From Curtobacterium sp. GC_Cur_3 (lineage in GTDB: Bacteria > Actinomycetota > Actinomycetes > Actinomycetales > Microbacteriaceae), in NCBI RefSeq assembly GCF_026544205.1, contig NZ_JALNUI010000004.1, positions 1-64,000 of the forward strand: 64,000 nt of DNA. The letters run 5' to 3'. Both the position numbers and the translations under genes were made by a program. Each line of letters opens with the position of its first letter. Position 1 is the first letter of the stretch. The notes beneath the pieces were generated by a model, which was given only the letters and a program-made list of their open reading frames with translations, made no database searches and was not told the DNA's origin. This document shows positions 1 through 7,100 of this stretch, in pieces.

Positions 1-1542
1 GTCGGCGATGCGTCGGACCGCCCGCAGGTCATGCGAGACGAACACCATCGCGACGCCGGTGCGCTCCCGCAGCCGTTCCAGGAGCGTCAGCACCGCGTCC
101 TGCACGGTCGCGTCGAGTGCGGTCACGGGCTCGTCGAGCACGAGGACCGCCGGGTCGGTCGCCAGCGCCCGGGCGATCGCCAGCCGCTGCCGCTGCCCGC
201 CGGAGAGCGTCAGGGGCGAACGGCTGCGGAGCGCGGGGTCGAGCTCGACCTGCCGCAGCGCCCGGTCCACCCGGTCACCGAGGTCGCCCGTCGCCCGTCG
301 AGCCGCGCCGTCCGTCAGCGCGTCGGCGAGCACCCGCTCCACGCTCCAGCGCTCGTCGAACGTTGCGCCGGGGTCCTGCACGACGGCGGAGACCCGTCGG
401 CGTCGGGGTCGTCGCTCGCGTTCGGGGAGCGGTGCCCACGGCTCGCCGTCGAGGGTCACGGTGCCCGTGTCGGGGTCCTCGAGGCCGAGGAGCATCCGGA
501 CGACGGTCGTCTTGCCCGAGCCCGACGCCCCGACGACGCCGAGCGACCGCCCGCGCTCGATGCCGAACGACACCCCGCTGACGGCGTCGACGCGGTCGTA
601 GGCCTTCCGCAGGTCCTGCGCCACCAGCACGGCCGCGCTGTGGGCCGGGTCGTGCGAGGTTGCACACTCCGTGCGAGGGTCGGACCCCCGCACGGAGTGT
701 GCAACCTCGCACCGGTCGACAGACCGCGCACCGTGCGCTTCGGTACCGGCACCAGCGGCACGGGCCGTGGCGACGACACCGTGCGCGGCAGCAGCGACGA
801 GCGCCCGCGTCACCGGGTGCTCCGGCGCGCGCAGCACCCGCGTCACCGGACCCGACTCCACGACCCGCCCGGCGTCCATCACGACGACCCGGTCGGCCCA
901 CCCGGCGACGAGCCCGATGTCGTGCGTCACGACGAGCAGCCCGGCGCCCCGCTCCTGTGCCGCGCGGAGCTGTTCCATCACCCGGACGGCGACCCCGGCG
1001 TCCAGCGCCGTGGTGGGTTCGTCGGCGACGACGAGCGCCGGCGCCCCGATCGTCGCCGCGGCGATGAGCGCCCGCTGCCGCATGCCGCCGGACAGCGTGC
1101 CGGCGAGCCGCCCGTCGGAGGCGATCGCGGGGTCGAGCCCGACGCCCTCGAGCGCGTCGCGCACGGCGTCCACGCGCTCCCTGGCGCTCAGCTCGGTGTG
1201 CAGCCGCAGGGTGTCGGCGACCTCGCGCCCGACCGGACGCAGCGGGTCCAGGGCGCCCAGGGCCTCCTGGCCGACGTAGCCGACGCGCGATCCGCGGACC
1301 GTCCGCCAGCGCCGTTCCGTGAAGGCGCGGACGTCGAGCCCGGCGACCTCGAGCCGTTCGGCACGGACGGCGGAGCCGGACGCGGAGAGCCCGAGCAGGG
1401 CCCGGACGGTGACGGTCTTGCCGGAGCCGGACGCACCCACGAGCGCGACGCACTCGCCGGCAGCGACGTGCAGGTCGACGTCGTGGACGAGCGCCTCGCC
1501 GCCGATCGTGACGGACAGTCCGTGGGCCTCGAGGACGTTCAC
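1..1542 (-). CDS. Oligopeptide ABC transporter, fused double ATP-binding protein (3' end outside window)
   Basis: Powers import of a peptide-type substrate through the two permeases encoded just upstream. Two complete ATPase domains are fused. The first has Walker A GASGSGKT near residues 36-43, signature LSGGMRQR near 146 and VVADEP as Walker B. The second starts with RKAYDRVDAVSG and has Walker A GASGSGKTT near residue 340. This is the DppD-DppF fusion seen in many actinobacteria. The GTG start overlaps the preceding permease stop as GTGA, which argues for translational coupling. The frame stays open to base 1, so the C-terminus is missing. The oddity is the interdomain linker, residues about 277-297, which is encoded by a perfect 24-bp inverted repeat and still reads through. 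Confidence 0.93.
   Translation of the reverse strand, partial: MNVLEAHGLSVTIGGEALVHDVDLHVAAGECVALVGASGSGKTVTVRALLGLSASGSAVRAERLEVAGLDVRAFTERRWRTVRGSRVGYVGQEALGALDPLRPVGREVADTLRLHTELSARERVDAVRDALEGVGLDPAIASDGRLAGTLSGGMRQRALIAAATIGAPALVVADEPTTALDAGVAVRVMEQLRAAQERGAGLLVVTHDIGLVAGWADRVVVMDAGRVVESGPVTRVLRAPEHPVTRALVAAAAHGVVATARAAGAGTEAHGARSVDRCEVAHSVRGSDPRTECATSHDPAHSAAVLVAQDLRKAYDRVDAVSGVSFGIERGRSLGVVGASGSGKTTVVRMLLGLEDPDTGTVTLDGEPWAPLPERERRPRRRRVSAVVQDPGATFDERWSVERVLADALTDGAARRATGDLGDRVDRALRQVELDPALRSRSPLTLSGGQRQRLAIARALATDPAVLVLDEPVTALDATVQDAVLTLLERLRERTGVAMVFVSHDLRAVRRIAD
652..712. repeat. Family P palindrome inside the ABC ATPase linker
   Basis: Bases 652-675 and 689-712 are perfect 24-bp inverted repeats separated by 13 bases. 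The right arm matches the arm of the 57.3-58.0 kb array at 23 of 24 positions. Similarity to the array unit continues to about base 740 (both have ACCGTGCG after the arm). The element lies in frame in the linker between two ATPase domains, so it has been tolerated as coding sequence. Confidence 0.9.
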
Positions 1543-2414
1543 CGCAGCGCTCCTGTTCGTCGGAGTGCCCGGCCGAGCACGGTCACGGCGGTCGCGAGCA
1601 CGACGATCGCCAGCCCGGGGAAGGTGCTCATCCACGGCGCGGTCAGCAGGTACGTGCGGCCGTCGGCCAGCATCGCGCCCCACTCCGGTGCCGGCGGCGG
1701 TGTCCCGACGCCGAGGTAGCTCAGCGCCGAGGCCCAGACGACCGCCTGCCCGATGCCGAGCGTGCCCACGGCGACGACCGGCCACAGCGCGGCGGGCAGC
1801 ACGTGCCGGATGACGATCCGGGCGGGGGAGCGCCCGAGCAGCACCGCGGTCTCGACCACCTGCGAGGACCGTGCCGACCGGACGAGCCCCCGGACGATGC
1901 GGGCGTAACCGGGCGCCGTGGCGAACCCGACCGCGAGCATCGCCGGCACCGGACCGGGCCCGGTCACCGCGATGACGACGAGCGCGACGAGGAGCAGGGG
2001 GAGGGCGAACGCGACCTCGGTGACGCGCCCGACGACGGCGTCGACGACCCGTCCGCCGAGGCCGGCCACGACGCCGAGCACCACCCCGACGACCCCGCCG
2101 ACCAGGGTCGCGACGACCCCGACCAGCAGGCTCGCGCGGGCGCCGGCCACGACCCGCGCCAGGACGTCACGCCCGGACTCGTCCGTACCGAACACGTGGC
2201 CGGGGCCGGGAGCGAGCAGCGCCTCGGTCGGGTGCACCGCGAGCGGGTGCGCGCCGCCGAGCACCGCCGGCCACACGGCGGCGACGACCGCCAGCGCGAC
2301 GACCCCCGCCGCCACCAGACCGGCCGGTCCGAGCGTCCCCCCACGGAACCGCTCGGACCGGTCACGGCCGCTGCCGGTGTCGGCCGGGAGGCTCGGCTCG
2401 GCGATCCCGCTCAC
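1539..2414 (-). CDS. ABC transporter permease, DppC/OppC-like
   Basis: Inner permease subunit of the peptide ABC importer, 291 residues, in the cytoplasmic membrane. A cytoplasmic N-terminus is followed by about six hydrophobic segments. The binding-protein-dependent permease loop that contacts the ATPase is recognisable as PGYARIVRGLVRS. An N-terminal stretch with GTDESGRDVLARV is typical of the DppC family. I chose the GTG at 2414 because it overlaps the upstream permease stop by four bases; sequence further upstream in the same frame is arginine-rich shadow. The gene overlaps the ATPase gene in the same way, so all parts of the importer appear coupled. Confidence 0.92.
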   Translation of the reverse strand: MSGIAEPSLPADTGSGRDRSERFRGGTLGPAGLVAAGVVALAVVAAVWPAVLGGAHPLAVHPTEALLAPGPGHVFGTDESGRDVLARVVAGARASLLVGVVATLVGGVVGVVLGVVAGLGGRVVDAVVGRVTEVAFALPLLLVALVVIAVTGPGPVPAMLAVGFATAPGYARIVRGLVRSARSSQVVETAVLLGRSPARIVIRHVLPAALWPVVAVGTLGIGQAVVWASALSYLGVGTPPPAPEWGAMLADGRTYLLTAPWMSTFPGLAIVVLATAVTVLGRALRRTGALR

Positions 2415-3550
2415 CGCGCGCCCGCCCCGTGCCCGGCCCCGGCAGCCCCGGCCCCGGCGTCCCCGGCGTTGGCGTCGCCAGCCCGCTGAGATCGCACTCC
2501 GTGTCGCCTCCCAGCGCCAGGACCCGACACGGAGTGCGATCTCGGCGCATCGGGAGCGCGGGAACCGCGCGGGTCGACGGCCCGCTCGACGAGGTCGGCC
2601 ACCGCGAGCACCACGACGTAGGCCGCCGCGGAGACGAGTGCGATGCCCGCCACGAGCGGCATGTCCCGCTGGGTCACGGCGGTCACGAGGGCACGCCCGA
2701 TGCCGGGCAGCGCGAACACCGACTCCACGACGACGGCCCCGGACACCAGGGACCCGAAGGCCCAGGCGGACAGGGCGATCCCGGGCAGTGCCGCGTGCCG
2801 GAGCAGGTGGCGTCCGAACAAACCGGCGCGGGTCTCGCCCCGGCCGCGGGCGGCGAGCGCGAAGGCCGAGCGCTGGGCGTCGACCACGCCGTCGCGGACC
2901 GTCTCGGCGAGGTACCCGGCGACCGGCACCGCGACCGTCAGCACGGGGAGCACCCACCCCCGGACGCTGCCGTCGCTGACCGCGGGCACCCAGCCGAGAG
3001 CGCTCGCGAAGACGACGATCAGGACGCTGCCGAGCCAGAAGTGCGGCGTGACGCTCGCCGTGACCGAGATCGCGCTCGTCAGCGCCGCGGCGACCCGGCC
3101 ACGCTGCGTGGAGCACCACGCGGCGACGATCGCGAGCACCCACGCGACGACGAGCCCGGCGACCGCCAGGGTCAGCGTCACCGGGAGCTGCTGCCCGAGG
3201 AGCGTCGCCACGGGCGTGCGGAACGCGTACGAGTCCCCGAGCTGCCCGGACGCCAGGCGGCCGAGGAACACCGCGTACTGCACGAGCACCGGCCGGTCGA
3301 AGCCGTAGTCCTGGCGCACCTGCGCGACCGCGGCGGCCGAGGCCTGCGACCCCGGTCCACCGATGACCGCGAGCGCCGGGTCACCGGGGATGAGCCGGAT
3401 GGCGACGAAGACGATCGTCGCCACCGCCCAGAGCACCCCGATGCCGCCGACCGCACGCCGGAGCACCCAGCGCGACCAGTGCCCTGCGACCGCAGCGGCG
3501 CCGGAGCGTCGCCCGTCTGTGGGACGCCTGGGGAGCCTCCTGTCCGTCAC
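2411..3550 (-). CDS. ABC transporter permease, DppB/OppB-like, with unusual C-terminal tail
   Basis: Outer-half permease of the peptide importer, 379 residues from a GTG at 3550, four bases after the binding-protein stop. The core is standard: WVLRRAVGGIGVLWAV as the first membrane segment, then the FVAIRLIPGDPA motif typical of DppB proteins and the usual later segments. Family members normally end soon after the last membrane helix (here ...VERAVDPRG). This one continues for about 50 residues through an in-frame palindrome and an Ala-Gly-rich run. The tail has no recognisable domain and is probably disordered. The first 15 codons overlap a GGGAGCCTCCTGTCCG motif at 3531-3546, so the exact start is less certain than the core. 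Confidence 0.9.
   Translation of the reverse strand: MTDRRLPRRPTDGRRSGAAAVAGHWSRWVLRRAVGGIGVLWAVATIVFVAIRLIPGDPALAVIGGPGSQASAAAVAQVRQDYGFDRPVLVQYAVFLGRLASGQLGDSYAFRTPVATLLGQQLPVTLTLAVAGLVVAWVLAIVAAWCSTQRGRVAAALTSAISVTASVTPHFWLGSVLIVVFASALGWVPAVSDGSVRGWVLPVLTVAVPVAGYLAETVRDGVVDAQRSAFALAARGRGETRAGLFGRHLLRHAALPGIALSAWAFGSLVSGAVVVESVFALPGIGRALVTAVTQRDMPLVAGIALVSAAAYVVVLAVADLVERAVDPRGSRAPDAPRSHSVSGPGAGRRHGVRSQRAGDANAGDAGAGAAGAGHGAGAR
2488..2543. repeat. Palindrome in the 3' end of the DppB-like permease gene
   Basis: Bases 2488-2506 and 2525-2543 are perfect 19-bp inverted repeats with an 18-base loop. The core CACTCCGTG is shared with the palindrome at 652-712, so this is a related but diverged element. 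It lies wholly inside coding sequence and supplies part of the non-conserved C-terminal tail of the permease. Confidence 0.85.
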
Positions 3551-3554
3551 CGCG

Positions 3555-5186
3555 TCAGCGGTCGATCCAGGCGGTGCCGAACCACGGGGTGGAGACCGCG
3601 GTGGTCTCGATGCCGTGGACGGCCGAGCGGTACAGGAAGTGGTTCTGCTGGTCGTAGAGCGGCAGGACCGTGCCGCTGGCCAGGATCTTCTGCTGCGCCT
3701 CCTTGTACAGGGTGCCGCGCTCGCCGGAGTCGGACGTCCGTGCCGCACGCTGCAGGAGGTCGTCCACGGCCGGGTCGTCGAGCTGCGCGAGGTTGGCGAA
3801 GTAGCCCGACGGTGCCGGGGTGATGCTCGCGCTGTCGTAGAGGATGCGGAGCACGTCGGCGCCGACCTTCGTGTACGGGGCGCTCACGACGTCGTACTGG
3901 TTCTTCGCCAGGGCCCCGTACCAGCTGGACAGGTCGAGCTCCTCGAGCTGCACCTTGATGCCGACCTCGGCCTCGGACGCCTGGATCTGCTGGAACAGGC
4001 TGCGCTCGGCGGGGACCGACTGGTTCGTCGAGACCGGGAACGTGACCGTGAGCTGCTTGCCGTCCTTCTCCCGGACGCCGTCGCTGCCGACCTTCCAGCC
4101 GGCGTCGTCGAGGAGCTGCTTCGCCTTCGACGGGTCGTGGTCGAACAGCTGCTCGTCGGAGTACCCGTACGGCTCGACGCTGGAGAGCACCGAGTACGAG
4201 CGCTTCGCGGTGCCGAGGAACAGCGAGCTGATGCCGGGGTTGATCTCGGCGCCGGCGATGAAGGCCTTGCGCACGGCCTCGTCCTGGAACACGCCGTGCC
4301 CGGAGTTCAGCTCGAGGCGGTTCGACGCACCGGGCCGCGGGGCGTCGAGGTCGCGGATGGCGGCCTTCGCGGACGCGGCCTTGAGCTGGTCGGGCTGCGC
4401 GTTGTCGATGACGTCGACCTGGCCGGACTGCAGCGCCGCGTAGCGCGAGGTGGCGTCGGGGAGGAAGCGCCACGTGATGCCGGAGAGGCGCGGTTTGGTG
4501 GACCCCCAGTACTCCGCGTTCTTCGCGAGCGTGACCCGGTCGCCGTGCTTCCAGTTCGTGATCGTGAACGGGCCGGTGCCGACGGGTGACTCGCAGTTCA
4601 CCGCCTGTGAGCGGTCGAGCGCCTTCGGGCTCTCCATGCCGACCCACGGCTGCGAGAAGGACTCCAGCAGGGCACTGTCCGGGCGGCTCAGCGCGAGCGT
4701 GACGGTGTGGTCGTCGGTGGCGGTCGCTGTCGTGATGGACTGCAGCGCGAGGTAGCCCGTGCTCGACGCCGTCTTCGGGTCCTGCACGTGTTCGATGTTG
4801 CGCACCACGGCGGCGGCGTCGAACGGAGTGCCGTCGGTGAACGTGACGTCGTCGCGGAGCGTGAACGTCAGGGTCCTGCCGTCGTCGCTCGTGGTCCACT
4901 TCGTCGCGAGGGCGGGCACGGGCATGCCGTCCCGCAGCCCGACGAGCTCCTCGATGTACTGGGTCGAGAGCAGCGCCTGCGGGTAGTTGCCGCCGACGTG
5001 CGGGTCGAGGCAGGTCGGTTCGGCGTCGCCCGAGGCGTACGTGAGCGTGCCGCCGGCGACCGGGGTGCTGCTCGTGGTGCTCGCGCCCGAACCGGTGCAG
5101 GCCGTCAGGGCGAGCAGGATCGTCGCGGCGCCCGCGACAGCGCTGGCAGCGCGCATCCGAGCTTTCTGTACTGAGTCCAACATCAT
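3555..5186 (-). CDS. ABC transporter substrate-binding lipoprotein, family 5 (peptide/nickel type)
   Basis: Extracytoplasmic solute receptor for the importer encoded downstream; the substrate is probably a peptide, but the exact ligand cannot be read from sequence. It has 543 residues with a type II signal: basic start, hydrophobic core ATILLALTA, and the lipidated cysteine in LTAC at residue 30. The mature protein has family-5 features: GGTLTYASGDAEPTCLDPH, the FTLRDDVTFTDGTPFDAAAV block, and the C-terminal LPLYDQQNHF region. Two adjacent ATG codons (5186 and 5183) could start translation. It is the first gene of a four-gene minus-strand operon and diverges from a TetR gene across only 31 bases. 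Confidence 0.94.
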   Translation of the reverse strand: MMLDSVQKARMRAASAVAGAATILLALTACTGSGASTTSSTPVAGGTLTYASGDAEPTCLDPHVGGNYPQALLSTQYIEELVGLRDGMPVPALATKWTTSDDGRTLTFTLRDDVTFTDGTPFDAAAVVRNIEHVQDPKTASSTGYLALQSITTATATDDHTVTLALSRPDSALLESFSQPWVGMESPKALDRSQAVNCESPVGTGPFTITNWKHGDRVTLAKNAEYWGSTKPRLSGITWRFLPDATSRYAALQSGQVDVIDNAQPDQLKAASAKAAIRDLDAPRPGASNRLELNSGHGVFQDEAVRKAFIAGAEINPGISSLFLGTAKRSYSVLSSVEPYGYSDEQLFDHDPSKAKQLLDDAGWKVGSDGVREKDGKQLTVTFPVSTNQSVPAERSLFQQIQASEAEVGIKVQLEELDLSSWYGALAKNQYDVVSAPYTKVGADVLRILYDSASITPAPSGYFANLAQLDDPAVDDLLQRAARTSDSGERGTLYKEAQQKILASGTVLPLYDQQNHFLYRSAVHGIETTAVSTPWFGTAWIDR

Positions 5187-5217
5187 GGCGAACCGAGTCT
5201 AGCTGTTCAATGGGGAC
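5187..5217. promoter_or_regulatory. Divergent promoter region between the peptide ABC operon and tetR
   Basis: The whole control region is 31 bases. On the minus strand TAGACT (5201-5196) could be the -10 of the transporter operon. On the plus strand TTCAAT (5206-5211) lies six bases before the tetR ATG, which would make that mRNA leaderless. An imperfect dyad, GAAC at 5190 and GTTC at 5205, spans both and is a candidate TetR operator. No good -35 is visible for either. Promoter calls are by eye. Confidence 0.4.
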
Positions 5218-5817
5218 ATGGATGAACGCAGTCGCCGCGGGGGACGACCACGCCGCTCGAGCGCCGAGGTGCTCGCGGACGCGGCGGCGGAGCTGTTCCT
5301 CGAACAGGGCTACGGCCGCACGACCGTGGACCAGGTCGCCGCCAGGGCCGGGGTCAGCCGGGCGACCTTCTTCAACTACTTCCCGGCGAAGTCCGACGTG
5401 ATGTGGCTCGAGCTCGACGCCGCCGTCGCCGCGCTGCCGGAGCTGCTCGCGGCGTCCACCGAGCCCACGGCCGTCCGCGCGGTCGAGGACGCCCTGCTCG
5501 CCGCAGCCCGTGCCCACGACCCGGAGCGGGTGCCGTGGGCGGTGGCGCAGGCGGAGGTGATGGGGATCGGTGCCGAGCTCGTCGCCAGCGTGGCCGCGCG
5601 GGTCATGGCCCAGCACGCCGCCGTCGCCGCGTTCGTGGGGCGGCGGACCGGGGAGCAGGCCGGGGCGCTCTGGCCGCAGACGGTGTCGGGCGCGATGCTC
5701 GGGGCAGCGGCGGCGGCGTTCGGGGTGTGGGTCGCAGACGGGGTCGGCCGCCGGGCCCTCGTCGAGTACGTCGCCGCGGCGCTGACCCCGGTGGTCGCGG
5801 GGCTCGACGCGCGCTGA
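5218..5817 (+). CDS. TetR/AcrR-family transcriptional regulator
   Basis: Probable local repressor of the divergent peptide transporter operon; that target is inferred from position. It has 199 residues. The N-terminal helix-turn-helix covers about residues 20-62, with the family signature TTVDQVAARAGVSRATFFNYF followed by KSDVM. The remaining alanine-rich helical domain would bind the effector, which is unknown. An alternative ATG lies immediately in another frame, but this frame carries the conserved domain. The stop is four bases from the end of the convergent cation transporter gene, with no terminator hairpin between them. Confidence 0.9.
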   Translation: MDERSRRGGRPRRSSAEVLADAAAELFLEQGYGRTTVDQVAARAGVSRATFFNYFPAKSDVMWLELDAAVAALPELLAASTEPTAVRAVEDALLAAARAHDPERVPWAVAQAEVMGIGAELVASVAARVMAQHAAVAAFVGRRTGEQAGALWPQTVSGAMLGAAAAAFGVWVADGVGRRALVEYVAAALTPVVAGLDAR

Positions 5818-5821
5818 GGCG

Positions 5822-6853
5822 TCAGGCCCGCAGCGTCCCCGCGCCGCCCGACGCCACGTCCTCCACCGTCCCGTCCCGCACGGTCTGCGGGATCTCGTCG
5901 CCGGTGGGCACGAGCGCCACGTCGTCCGGGTAGCTCAGGGTGAGGACCGCCTCCTCGATGTACTGGCTCTCCTCGAGCGACTTCTCGACGTCCCGCAGTC
6001 GGACGGCCACGTGGGACTCGTCCTCGTTGCCGGTGAGGTCGACCGCCGCGACGAGGTACACGCGGGACGGCCCGACGAACTCCAGGTGCAGGTAGGTCAC
6101 GCGCTCGACCTGCTTGCGGGCGAGCAGCTCGACGAGCACCGCGTTCTCCAGCTCGGGGGAGGTGCTCTCGCCGAGCAGGAACCGGCGGTTGCGGTCGATG
6201 AGCACGATCGCCACGACGCCGAGCAGCAGGCCGACCGCGATCGAGCCGATGGCGTCGAAGACCGCCAGGCCGGTGACCTGGTGCAGGAACACCCCGAGGA
6301 ACGCGATGACCAGGCCGACGAGGGCGGCGGCGTCCTCGGCGAAGACGGCACGGAGCGTCGGGTTGGAGGACTGCAGCACGTGCCGCAGCACCGGCACCTT
6401 CCGCTTCGTCGCCGCCCCGTGCGCCTGGCGGTACGCCTGCAGGAAGCTCGTGCCCTCGAGGCAGAACGACAGCGCGAGCACGACGTAGTTGAGCACGACG
6501 TCCTCGGCCGGCCCGGTCTCCCCGAGCTCCGAGATGCCGTGGTAGATCGAAACGATCGCGCCGGCGGTGAACAGCCCGAACGCGGCGAACATCGACCAGA
6601 TGTAGGTCTCGCGGCCGTACCCGAGCGGGTGAGCCGCGTCCCGCTTCTTCGCTCCCCGCCGCTCGGCGATGAGCAGGAAGATCTCGTTGCCGGTGTCGGC
6701 CCACGAGTGCGCGGCCTCGGCCACCATCGACGCCGACCCGGAGACGAGCGCAGCGATCGACTTCGCGATGGCCACGAGCAGGTTCGCCCCGAAGGCGATG
6801 ATGACGGTCAGCATGGACTCGGGACGGTCCTGCTGCTGTTCAGACGACGGCAT
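5822..6853 (-). CDS. Cation diffusion facilitator family transporter
   Basis: Secondary antiporter exporting a divalent metal such as zinc, manganese or iron in exchange for protons, in the cytoplasmic membrane. Of 343 residues, the N-terminal part has about six membrane segments. The second contains the family motif AEAAHSWADTGNEIFLL and the fifth carries an aspartate in AEDAAALVGLVIAF, together expected to form the metal site. The C-terminal domain from about residue 230 is the cytoplasmic CDF dimerisation domain. I prefer ATG 6853; a GTG one codon upstream is also possible. The gene is divergent from the ileS leader. The metal cannot be decided from sequence alone. Confidence 0.9.
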   Translation of the reverse strand: MPSSEQQQDRPESMLTVIIAFGANLLVAIAKSIAALVSGSASMVAEAAHSWADTGNEIFLLIAERRGAKKRDAAHPLGYGRETYIWSMFAAFGLFTAGAIVSIYHGISELGETGPAEDVVLNYVVLALSFCLEGTSFLQAYRQAHGAATKRKVPVLRHVLQSSNPTLRAVFAEDAAALVGLVIAFLGVFLHQVTGLAVFDAIGSIAVGLLLGVVAIVLIDRNRRFLLGESTSPELENAVLVELLARKQVERVTYLHLEFVGPSRVYLVAAVDLTGNEDESHVAVRLRDVEKSLEESQYIEEAVLTLSYPDDVALVPTGDEIPQTVRDGTVEDVASGGAGTLRA

Positions 6854-6876
6854 CACTCAAGCATGCTCCCGTCCGG

Positions 6877-7100
6877 TAAAGTCGTGTTCCACAGGCATCG
6901 ATCCGGCCATCACCGGGGAGTCATCCGGAAGAACGCGGACCGTCTCGACGGGCCGTCAGTAGAACCGGACGGGTTCGGGACCGTCACCATCCCCGACGAC
7001 GAGCGGTCGTCCCGGTCCCACCGGCACGGCAAGCGAGGTGGTACCGCGGAGCCCTCGGGCCCCGTCCTCGTGGAGACGAACCGAACCCACAGGAGCCCCC
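6877..7100 (+). promoter_or_regulatory. T-box leader (tRNA-Ile sensing) upstream of ileS
   Basis: A likely -10 box TAAAGT lies at 6877-6882. The leader contains the T-box proper at 7031-7049, AAGCGAGGTGGTACCGCGG, whose TGGT is expected to pair with the uncharged tRNA end. Further 5', a very short specifier stem carries ATC (isoleucine codon) at 6909-6911 inside GGCCATCACCGGGGA. This is the ultrashort stem I class known for ileS in actinobacteria, which acts on translation by exposing or hiding the ribosome site. Here AGGAG at 7091-7095 would be the regulated site before GTG 7101. No terminator with a T-run is seen, which fits translational control. Confidence 0.88.

Noticed and set aside
31-1719. 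Long open frame on the plus strand
   Set aside because: It is the shadow of the ABC ATPase gene; it is Arg/Gly/Asp-rich without any domain, while the minus strand has full ATPase motifs.
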